Positions 20,968-30,299 of a stretch of DNA of 64,000 nt are shown in pieces. Under the pieces are notes generated by a model, which saw nothing but the letters and a program-made list of their open reading frames with translations, did not search any database and was not told the DNA's origin. The first letter of the stretch is position 1. The number at the start of each line of letters is the position of its first letter. Origin of the DNA: Ottelia alismoides. Taxonomy: Eukaryota; Streptophyta; Magnoliopsida; Alismatales; Hydrocharitaceae. Location of the stretch: the NCBI GenBank assembly GCA_037367405.1, contig JAZKJV010008882.1:2666001-2730000 (forward strand). Direction: 5' to 3'. The position numbers and the translations under genes were made by a program.

Positions 20968-23175
20968 CTAGGACAACGCAGTATCAAGGTTCAGGACGGC
21001 ATCGGTAAGTCGAATGCCGTACTGTCGTCGCAGTCTCTGTGTGAGAACAACGACGAACTTAACAGTGTAAAGTAAGACACCCGGGTATGCAATCAGGCGG
21101 GTGTCTGCTACCGGCCAATGATATGAGCATAAGTAATCGGGATCCGGTAGCACAAAAGAAATCAGTGGCTCTGGATCAGACTGGAGTGAGAGTATAGAGC
21201 CGAAGAAATCAAACGTGGAGACGGATGGATCAGTCATGGAATCCTCCACGTCAATGAGTGTCTCAAACAAATGTGGACAATCAGGATCAGGAGACTCTCT
21301 AAGCAGAATGATATCCGATGCATGTAATAGAATCAGATCAGGCAAATCATCGAATATCTCCAGAATGGGCTCATCCTCGTGAGGGTCGTCGAGGTGAGAA
21401 GACTCAGAATCAGAATGATCTAACGACTCGGTTTCGTGTTCCGCCAGATCGGAAACACTCTCAGCAGGTGAAACCGAGTACTCATCATGTGCGGCATCCT
21501 CCCGCAGATAACCCTTGGGGAGAGATGCCAGATCAGAAGTGACTAGAAGAGGATCAGGGTCTAGATCGACATCTGCACTGCTATCAAGTATCCACTCAGT
21601 GCACCAGGCTGCATCATCATCAAAAGTGTAGATCTCGGTAATCTGGAAGCAGGAGAAGGTACTAGTCAACATCGCGGAAGCTGGCAAAGTGTTTGTGGCT
21701 GATCCTCGCTCTGCGGCTATGCTGGCTATCAGCTGGTCCTCAAAAAGTGTATCTGTCTCAACAAAGTGGAGGACAAAAGGCTCGAAGACGGGACTCTCTG
21801 TGTCTGTACTCTTAAAGTGGTGTCCCTCATCAAGCTGTGGCTGCTGAACTGAGTCCTGGTGACTGTCTGCATCCAAGAAGTGTCTCTGCAGGAAGGAAAC
21901 TGACTCCTCTGGGACTGGAATTTGAAGTGTCTGAATCAACGGCTGCAAAAGCTGGGGCTCCTCCGGCTCCTGGAGTGTCAGAAGATCTGATATCCAAGAC
22001 TCGTCAACAGGGAACTCTGGGGCTGACTCGAACTCCAACTGGAAGGCCAACGGAAACTCGAGTAGACTCTGGGTCCAAACCTCTGCTATCACAGTCATCT
22101 CCTCTGTCAGTGGTGCTGCATCATCCAAATCCTCGGGCTGGTGTGTAGAAGCTGGCTCACCATGTGAAGTGACACACCGCACTGGTACTGCATCGTCCTC
22201 ATGTGTTGTGCCGACCGAAGCATCTCGTGAAGAAGAACTCTGTGAAAGTAGCCTCGAGATGATATCCAGGAAGTGAATGTCGGAACTGCGGTGTGAACCG
22301 CCACATGTGGTAATCACCAGTGCAAGCTGCTCTGCGGTCATCCCCCGCATGGAGATCTCAATCAAATCTGTCAGTGGAAGTCCATGGTCTGGAAATCTCC
22401 TCAAGAGGTTAAGAAACCTCGGCCATGCCTCGTGCAATGGCTCCTGGGGGTCAACTGAAAAGTCCATGATCAAAGACCGCATGAAATCTGCTCTACGTGG
22501 GGGAAAGTATCTCTGTAGAAACTCTTGGCGTAGCTCTCCCCACGTCTTGAATGTCCTCCCCAATCGGCGATGCCATCTCATGGCTCTGTCATGAAGTGTG
22601 AATGGGAAGGTCCTCATCATCAGCTCCTCTGTAGTGACATCTGAATATCTCTGTAATCTACAAAACTCCTCGAAAGCGGACAGGTGAAGATAAGGCTCCT
22701 CGTGCGCCTCTCCTGAAAATGTCGGCAGTCGCTGAATGTAATCCAAATCCAAAACGAATGGACCTAGTGTAGAAGCTGACTGAGCTCCATGTGCTATATG
22801 TTCCTCCATCCTTCTGGAATAGGATATGTCTGATAATCTCCACTGCTCTCTCTGGTCACCAACGGAGTGCGCTCTCAATTCAGCAATAGCATCGTCCGGG
22901 TCTCGCATCTTCTCTATCTGGTATCCTCGGACGTCTAGCACAGCATGCCCAGAGTGATGAGATGAAAGGGAGGGAGGGAGCGGGAGGTTGGTCGGAGATC
23001 CGACCTCCCTAGAAGGTGGACTGGAGTGATGGTCAGAGGATGGAGAAGAAGCCGTAAGAAGAAGAAAAGAGTAATGAAGGGAGGTGAGGGAGGGAAATAG
23101 ATGGAGGAGAAAGGTCGAAGGGATCTGGCAATCAAACAAGATGAACAAGCAAACCTCCAATTCACCTACGCACAC
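20968..23175 (-). CDS. Gag protein of element C (Athila-type, retrotransposon gag domain)
   Basis: Structural protein that would package element RNA in cytoplasmic virus-like particles. The frame is open for 735 codons with no stop. The first Met is at 23175, but Met90 (22908, MRDPDDAIAELRAHS) is the more likely start because the first 89 residues are Ser/Pro/Leu-rich and leader-like. The retrotransposon gag domain spans about residues 146-295 (LPTFSGEAHEEPYLHLSAFE, RWHRRLGRTFKTWGELRQEF, RYFPP, the typical W-x-R/F core). Residues from about 340 to 735 form a long Asp/Glu/Ser-rich tail resembling in style the protease-RT spacer of element F. There is no CCHC knuckle, protease or RT. The intact frame suggests recent activity with enzymes supplied in trans. 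Confidence 0.85.
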   Translation of the reverse strand: MCVGELEVCLFILFDCQIPSTFLLHLFPSLTSLHYSFLLLTASSPSSDHHSSPPSREVGSPTNLPLPPSLSSHHSGHAVLDVRGYQIEKMRDPDDAIAELRAHSVGDQREQWRLSDISYSRRMEEHIAHGAQSASTLGPFVLDLDYIQRLPTFSGEAHEEPYLHLSAFEEFCRLQRYSDVTTEELMMRTFPFTLHDRAMRWHRRLGRTFKTWGELRQEFLQRYFPPRRADFMRSLIMDFSVDPQEPLHEAWPRFLNLLRRFPDHGLPLTDLIEISMRGMTAEQLALVITTCGGSHRSSDIHFLDIISRLLSQSSSSRDASVGTTHEDDAVPVRCVTSHGEPASTHQPEDLDDAAPLTEEMTVIAEVWTQSLLEFPLAFQLEFESAPEFPVDESWISDLLTLQEPEEPQLLQPLIQTLQIPVPEESVSFLQRHFLDADSHQDSVQQPQLDEGHHFKSTDTESPVFEPFVLHFVETDTLFEDQLIASIAAERGSATNTLPASAMLTSTFSCFQITEIYTFDDDAAWCTEWILDSSADVDLDPDPLLVTSDLASLPKGYLREDAAHDEYSVSPAESVSDLAEHETESLDHSDSESSHLDDPHEDEPILEIFDDLPDLILLHASDIILLRESPDPDCPHLFETLIDVEDSMTDPSVSTFDFFGSILSLQSDPEPLISFVLPDPDYLCSYHWPVADTRLIAYPGVLLYTVKFVVVLTQRLRRQYGIRLTDAVLNLDTALS

Positions 23176-24445
23176 GGAGCTGAAGACCGAAGGGATCGGT
23201 CAATTATCTTGTCAGTTTTATTTTAGGTGATCATCCAGTCTATCAGAGCGATTACGTGAGGTCAATAGGTATCCAGATCTTTCTCAACCGACTGTCCCGT
23301 ACTGAAAGCCGGTAATCAGTCAAGAATAGATCGGAGGCTCTATCCTAATGTGCGGATCACTCTCTCGCTCATCCAAACCAGACAAGAGGGGGTTACTCTC
23401 CCCAAGACAGATTTTCAGTGAAGTGTCTTTTAGGTCAAGTATGATTAGCAGTCCCGATTTTATTGTTTTTGTTTTTAGATATTTTTCAAATAGAAAGTAA
23501 ACAAAAGGCCTAACAAATTTTCGGTTCTCCTGATTATTAAATCCGAAAACAGGGGGAGAAGACGAAAAAGTCGATGCACGATAAAATCAATGATGCATGC
23601 AAAGTAAGGAAGGCGTACCTGACTCCAGCACTCTACATGCAATATGATCCGCGCATAAATGTAAAGACAGAAAGGAAACTACCTAAATGATGCAACGGGA
23701 AAGCCAAGTCCTAAACGAGCAATTTCTATCGAAGAACCGTCTAACTTAGTCACTCGCCCTCGATCCAAAGAGTCCGGTCTAGACCCACCCCTCCTCTTCT
23801 CGACAGGTCGAGTTCAGGAGTAGCGCTTGACGGGGCAGGCTCGCGGCGCGTAGGCTCTCAGGAAAGCGACTAAGTTATTTTTATTATTGATTTATTAGTA
23901 GATCCAATTAACGTTCTATGGGAACAGATAATCAGTTAGGTGTGTGGATCCTACTAACTACGGCACAATCACCAGAAATTCCTAAGTCTAGGGGCTCGAG
24001 CAAAAACCGCGTAAACACCGAAAAAGGCAGAAAGAAAATAAAATAAAACCGCGAAAAACCGTGAAAAACCGCGCAAGTCCTAAGGGTCCCCCGAGCACAT
24101 CGGTGCTCGGCGAAACAGACCCGCTACGGCAAGTCCACAAAGGTCCAAGTCTGAGTCCCTGTATTATTACAACAATAATCAAATAATCCTCACCCACTCA
24201 ACTCTCTCTCTCGCTCTCTCCTGCGGCTCCGTGCATAAGGGAGCCGCCTCCGAGTCTCGCGGTTGCGTCGGCTTCTCGAAATCAGCCGCCTCGATCCTCG
24301 GGCCCTCGCAAGAAAAAGAGACAAGTGGTCAGTCCAAATTATTGTCAGAAACTATCAGAAAAAATGTATCTACAAGAAATCTATACAAAAAGCCGCGAAA
24401 ATCAAAAAGCCGCGAAAAAGCTAAAAAATAACTACTAAGCCGTGC
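23176..24445 (-). other. Element C 5' leader
   Basis: Untranslated in element sense, between primer site and gag. It holds conserved structures shared with other leaders: hairpin 24223-24247 (GCGGCTCC/GGAGCCGC, 9-nt loop), hairpin 24091-24110 (CCGAGCAC/GTGCTCGG, loop ATCG), block TTATCTTGTCAGTTTTAT at 23205-23222 and an adjoining small palindrome 23185-23201 (GACCGA/TCGGTC). A CT tract lies at about 24200-24220. Confidence 0.7.
24223..24247 (-). ncRNA. Leader hairpin near the primer site of element C
   Basis: Perfect 8-bp stem GCGGCTCC/GGAGCCGC with a 9-nt loop. Element B has the same structure with two changed base pairs at 50019-50043. Position 200 nt from the primer site suits a dimerisation or packaging signal; that role is an inference. 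Confidence 0.5.
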
Positions 24446-24463
24446 TCCCCGGCAACGGCGCCA
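24446..24463 (-). other. Primer-binding site, tRNA-Asp type, element C
   Basis: Minus strand reads TGGCGCCGTTGCCGGGGA, the tRNA-Asp primer site known from Athila elements, 3 nt inside the right LTR. Confidence 0.9.
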
Positions 24464-24466
24464 TTC

Positions 24467-27400
24467 TGATGACACGAAAAAAACCGAGCGACAAAGGTAA
24501 AGGTACAGAATAGGTCGTTGCGACCTCGATCACTCAGATGTGTCAATCAAGAAAAATGAACCACTCGAAAATATATCAAATCAATAAAATCACGAAGAAG
24601 CGATCCTGCTATGAGATTAACCTGGTATAGCACCCAGGGTCGAACTCAAGGAGCACGGATTGGCCGAGAGGCCTACGAAGTAGTCAAAACAAATGAGAGA
24701 AAAGAGGAAAATATTTTTAGTGGTTTTTTTATTTTTATATTTTTTTTGGATTTTTAAGCTTATTAAGAAAATAAGGAAAGCAACCAAGCACTTACTTCCA
24801 CAAATTATTTAAAGCACTAAAAAGCAATCAAAAATTCAGACAAAAATATTTTTATGTGTTTTATATTTTTTATGTTTTTGGTGAATTTTTGATAATTTTA
24901 TGATATTTAGTTTATTTTCTAAAAATCAAACAGTAGCAAAAATAAGAGGTACTGTCCAGCCGAGCCAAGAAACCCTAGATAAAATATCTGAAGCCTCAAA
25001 ATTGCCTGGAGGTAATTTTCCTGTAAAGATGATAAAACAAGGAAAATTTAGGTATCAATTTTATTGTTTTTGGATTTTTAATTTTTTTACTAGAATTTTT
25101 ATGGGTTTTTGAGTGGTTTTAAGTTTTTAGTGATTTTCAGTGATGAAAAATAGCCAAAATTGGCTAGAAAATCAAGCAATCTAAACTAAACAGTAGCTAA
25201 TTTTTATGGAATTTTTAGGGGAGTTTTTATATTTTTTTGTGATTTTTCAAACTAGACACTGACGAAACTATGGGTTTTTGAATTTTTAAAAATAGCAAAC
25301 AAACTCAGAAATGTCCTCAAAAATCTACAAATATCCTACACCATGGCAGGAGCCATGTATCAAATTTTCGTTGGATTTGGAGGTGATTTGATATTTTATT
25401 CAAAAGCAAAGATAGGGCATTGTGCACAGGGACCAAAGTGCAAATACCCACAGTTCTGGGGGTCCAGGTGCAAAATACCCAACAAAACACGCGCCAAGCG
25501 CGTGCCTGGGGCACTCAGGGACCTATATGTAAAGAAAATAAGTCTCGAGGACCTATTGGTAACTCGTACCAAAAGTCCAGGGGGCTCAGTAGCAAATAAC
25601 CCAGAATAAAACGCACATGCGAGAATAAAGCATTCACAGGGGTATATATGCAATTAACCAAAAAGTTTCATTCATTCATGAACATCCAGAACTACAAGGG
25701 CATGGATTGCAAATACACCAACAAAACATGTGACGAAGCACGTGGCTCACAACAGGCAGGGTTATAAGTGCAAATATCTAAAGCTCTGGGTCCTCTATGT
25801 AATTAAACCTAAAGCTAAACAACGTACTTAAATATTTACAGGACTAAAGCAAAATGCATAAACGAAAGGGGGCCTAAGAGTAAATTACACCGTTTATTAA
25901 TGTCGAGGGACGGATGTACGACGCGTGGCAGGTTGGATGGATGGGATGGTGCGCCGCACACAAGAGCAACCCCTCGAGTCGATCCGACGGCTGGTATGTG
26001 TCCACGTGGATGATCGGACGAAGATGCTGCAACGTGGGTCTTCGAAGAAGTCCGGGCTCGGATTGGATGGACGAGGTGCAGCCACGTGCTTGATCGGATG
26101 GCTGAGAGGCGTCGTGGCTTAACCTCGCTGCTCAACGGTGAAGATCGACCCCAGGGAGATCCAATGGTCAGTGCTGCTCCGTGGATGAACGGACGAGATC
26201 TAAACTGGAGTGTCGAGGTCGATCTGACGGTGGACGAAGGATCTGGAGGAACTGGCGGCCGGCGAACTTCGCCGGCCCTCTGCGTGTACGGTAGTCCTTG
26301 TCCGGTGCTCAGGAGATGCTAGAAAGCTTCGCCATGAAGCTCCGCACCCGATGCACTGCTCCGATGGAGGAGAGGAGCTCCAGAGAGCTCCGACGACGTG
26401 ATCGAACTGGAGCTGCTGTGCCCAGAAGTGTCGACCTCCAGATGAGGTCGATTAGCCTTGGTACCTGCACAGGAAAGAAGCTGGGTCGAGGGCAAACTGC
26501 CTCGACCCGTTAGAGCGGGCGAAAGTGGCTGGTGTAGCGAGATGGAGGCTCTCCGGCGAGCGGCGGAGGGAGGAGAGCCGAAACCCTGCTCCGGGGCGAG
26601 CCAAGGGGGAATGGAAGGTCGGAGAAGGTGGAGAGGGGCCAAGCGAAGGTGGTGGCGTGGTCGGATGGTCAAATGGGTAGACGGAAACGGCTAGCGAAGG
26701 CGGCGGAGCTATACTATCGGAAGGCGACAAATCAAAACCTACGCTAATCTACGGGCTAACAGAGCTACCTGATGGGCGCATTCGACTGGGCTGGAGCCGA
26801 TGAAGCTCCCGGTCGTTGCCTCAAGGGGCCGTCGAGTTCCCCGAGGCTCAGCGCGCTCGCGGCGGCGTACGGCGGCAAGAACCACCGGATCAGTGACTCC
26901 CGGCTGCCCGGGCCCGCTGCAACTCCATGGGGCCACGGCTGTCACTCTGGGACGCTGGAGGAGCTCACAGGCAACGAGGAGAAGATCAAAGATGCATGAA
27001 TTAGGTCGCCGGTGACGACGTTAAATATGGTGCCGGATCCGAGAAGATGGCGTTCGGGCGAGTAAGGCGGAGCTCGGATCTAGCAAACCCACCCCGGGCG
27101 AGGATCTTGGATAATCGGCGAGTAATCGGGGCCCGGGGTTTGGGTTAATGGCGGTCGGGTCGGGCGGGCAAAAAGTCGAGAAAACGGGTCGGTCGCCTGA
27201 TCCGCGAAAGAAGAAGGTCCGCGGGGGAAGTTGACCGGGGTCAACAAACCCCCGTGGACCAATCAGGAGCCACCAAATATTGAATTTTTATTTCTTTATT
27301 TTAGGCTAGAGAATGACCGAATTTACAAAAACTTAAAACATGAAATATTTTTATTTTATTTTTTTCAATTTTTTTTGTGATTTTTAATTAATTTTTGGAA

Positions 27401-28205
27401 ATAAAAATAAGGTATTTACATTATATAGCTATATATAGGTATATATACAATATGTAGGCTTTTGATTTTTGATTTTTAATTATTATTGTTGTATAATTTT
27501 ATTCCCATTTTATAATTTATTTATTTATAGAATAAAATAAGGAATAAAATGATGTTTTTATTTGATTTTTATTATTTATTTACATAGGTAAAATAAATAG
27601 TTATGTACATCTATATACATGGTATATGTACAATGTATTTTTGTATTTTTAATTTTTCTATTTTATTTTTTTTTATTTTAATTATTTTTATTTTATTTAT
27701 TTACAATATATAGCATAGAATATTTACAAAAAATTTGGAAAATAACTTTATTTATCTGCAAGGTTAAATAAATATAGGAACATGGTTTATGTACATGATG
27801 AAAGGGTATTTTTGATCTTTTTGCTTTTTAACTTTTTATTTTGTTTTTATCTTTTATAAATATATACAAGTATTTACAAGCATATTTTTGGTTGAGGAAA
27901 ATATAGTTTTATTTATTTACACAAATATTTACACATGAGCCCCTATCTCCCTCTACTTTGGCTTTTATGCGGTCAGGCCCATGCTGAGCCCTCCCTTGGG
28001 TTAGGTTGCTCAATATTTATTCTAAATATTTCCCTCTTTTCTTTAATCTTTATTCTTTTATTTTTGCACAAAAACATGCTAATTATAAGTTTTTACACAA
28101 TGCATGCTTTTGGTAATTATTTGTATTTACATATATCTACATGCATTTGCAAAGGTTTTTGTAGCTAAAATATAAGAATAAAGAGTGATGAATGGGCATT
28201 CATCA
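24467..28205 (-). repeat. Element C right LTR (5' LTR in element sense), 3739 bp
   Basis: Matches 15108-18862 with scattered substitutions and small indels (for example an 11-bp AAAAAGCAATC copy missing near 24825). Ends at TCATCA directly before the target duplication GACCG. Confidence 0.95.
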
Positions 28206-28210
28206 GACCG

Positions 28211-29290
28211 CTGAGATATGGATTTGACAATGTGTAGGTCGATATTGGGGTTATTATTAGATATGAATTGAGTAGGATCTACCAAGAATGTATCCTCAAC
28301 GGTTTCAGATTGTGCATGCCTATATTGGTTATTGGAAGTAGCGTGGTCATGTCCTGCCAGGAAAGTCTCGTAAACATCAAAGTAAAATGGCTCGAAATCA
28401 TTATCAAAAAAAGTAGGATCAATTTCAGCTTGGCGAGCCTCTATCAGATCATCATCTTTATCAAAAGGCCCAAATTCCTTTATAAAAGCAATCAAATCAA
28501 ATTTGTCCTGATCGGTCTCATCTGAATCACGGTTAATAGGAACGGACTTATCAGTGAAAGTAGTCATATCATGTCCGTCCTGTCTAGTCTCAGAGTATGC
28601 CTTCCGCTCTAGGGTGTCTATCGTGTATATCCCGCTAATGTCATCAATGCATCTCCACATACCAGAAGGGGGAACTCCAAGGTCTATACTTTCCGAGTCT
28701 TCCTCCTTCAAGAGAAATTCTTGGATTTCATTATCATCCAACATATAACAAGAATCTCTGATATTATCCTCGAGGTCAAGTTCCTTGGGGTTGGCTAACA
28801 TAGGCGGGCTCTCATGGGATGCAGATCTCTGGTCGGTAGTGGGTGTAGTGATCAACACATCGCTCCTTGCATCAGAAAGGAAGTGAATCTCTCCTGAACC
28901 ATAATCAATAACGGCTCCCGTAGAGGCGAGGAAAGGTCGTACCAGAATGATGGGAGGGTGCTCCACAGGGGTGGAGGTCTCCATGGGCATTACAACAAAA
29001 TCGGAAGTGAAATTCATGCTCTGAATTAGAATGACAACGTTTTCTAAAATACCCTTCAGCCTCTTGATAGATCCATCAGCAAATTGAACTATCATCCTGG
29101 TTTTCTTGAGAGGCCCAAGATGAAGAGATTGTACCATAGAGAAGGGTATTATAGTAATTGACGAACCACCATCAAGGAGAGTGTTATCATAAGGATATTC
29201 AGATATGAAGCAACTCACAAGAGGTGTGGCAGTGTTCCCTTTCTTAAAATATGGACGGTGAGAGATGGCGTAGGCAGTGGCCATGGTCAA
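28211..29290 (-). pseudogene. Element B protease-like region
   Basis: Retropepsin-like segment of an Athila-type polyprotein: LLDGGSSITIIPFSMVQSL (active-site Asp at 29171-29173; the usual D-L/S-G is D-G-G here), then IVQFADGSIKRLKGILENV and the hydrophobic flap region ending VRPFLASTGAVIDYGSGEI. A C-terminal acidic spacer (SIDLGVPPSGMWRC, DKFDLIAFIKEFGPF) follows. The frame stays open to the insertion point of C; across C it resumes at 15102 and ends a few codons later near 15078. No RT follows, so B lacks polymerase. The upstream joint to gag (29291-29614) is broken by stops. Confidence 0.75.
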
Positions 29291-30004
29291 GATGTGATGC
29301 TTAGATCTTCTCCTTCACTTTCTCTTCTTATGTTGAGGAGTAGATAAATCTGTCATGGCATGTTGAAGTGGGGCTTTAATGATCTCATGAAGGGTGGCCA
29401 CCACTTCGGGTTTAGTCAACATCTTTTTGAATTTTTGGACCTCCTCCATACAAGGGAGGAGATCAGAATCAACATACACACGAGGACTACCAAGAGCAGT
29501 CTATACAGTGGCATCCTCGGGGTCAAGGTTGGGACATGGTTGTGTGGGTAAATGATTGGGCATTTGGGTCCTCTCCTCACAAAATGAATCCACAACGTGT
29601 CTCCCGAATTCTTTTTAGATTTTTGATTTTTTTTCATTTTTTTGTATTTTGGGTGATTTCAAGCTCTCATGATTATCCTCAAATGAATCAATATCCTCAA
29701 ATATTGGAGTAGCAATCTGGCTCTTATTTATATTAAATAGATTGGAAATCCTCGAATTCATATGCTCCATCATCTGTTTCAATTTCTCAAGTGTGGAAAC
29801 CATGAAAGGTGACTCCAAAATCCCAGGATCAGGTGGGTTAAATGAGGGTATGTGAAAATCAAAGTCCTCCAACTCCTGAAATAATGGTTTAGGCAGATAT
29901 GCACAAAAATCAGGAGGAAAGTCCTCCTGGAAAAGGGAAGGGGGATCAATTGGAAGGTACGAGGTATCTGCGAAGATCGAATTAAAATAACTCCAGTCGA
30001 CCAT
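29291..30004 (-). pseudogene. Element B gag N-terminal remnant and broken spacer
   Basis: Minus strand opens at 30004 (MVDWSYFNSIFADTSYLP) and runs to a stop at 29615 with a Met-rich coiled segment (LEKLKQMMEHMNSRISNL). The stretch 29614-29291 has stops in every frame but still shows coding-like pieces (LTKPEVVATLHEIIKAPLQH). No retrotransposon gag core domain is recognisable, so most of gag is deleted or was never present. Confidence 0.55.
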
Positions 30005-30294
30005 CTTCGAAACAAAAGATGAGAGAGCACGAGGGTTAAGTCAAAAGATATGGAGAAAAAGGCACAAATGCATAGCAGGATCTAGTATGCACACAAGCAA
30101 TCAAACACAATACGAACCCCCAATTCACCAACTCAACGCAATGTGAAGACCGTGAAGGTTCGATCTCTTAATCTTGTCTGTTTTAGAGTTAGGTGATAAT
30201 CACAAGAATTGTACAAATACTTAGGTTGAATTATGGGATTTGGGCACTAACCTTAGTGCGTATGCGAGCAAGTTAAAACGAATGCAATGAGGGG
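30005..30294 (-). other. Element B leader, part adjoining gag
   Basis: No gene. Contains the leader block TAATCTTGTCTGTTTTAG (from about 30169), related to the block in C and E, and is cut by insertion D at 30295. Confidence 0.6.
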
Positions 30295-30299
30295 GTTAT

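Larger units (their letters stand above)
15108..28205 (-). mobile_element. Element C: gag-only Athila-like LTR retrotransposon (TR-GAG type), 13.1 kb
   Basis: Complete element: LTRs 15108-18862 and 24467-28205, both TGATGACACG...GGGCATTCATCA, flanked by a perfect 5-bp duplication GACCG (15103-15107 and 28206-28210). A perfect 18-bp tRNA-Asp primer-binding site (24446-24463) and the polypurine tract at 18863 show the minus orientation. The 5.6-kb interior has one long gag ORF and no protease, RT or integrase. It interrupts element B at the end of its protease-like ORF. The LTRs are close to identical (about four substitutions in the first 230 bp), so it is younger than B. Confidence 0.93.

Noticed and set aside
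24446..24463. tRNA-Asp-like 18-mers as tRNA genes
   Set aside because: Only the 3' end of the tRNA is represented, adjacent to LTRs; these are primer-binding sites. I found no complete tRNA gene.
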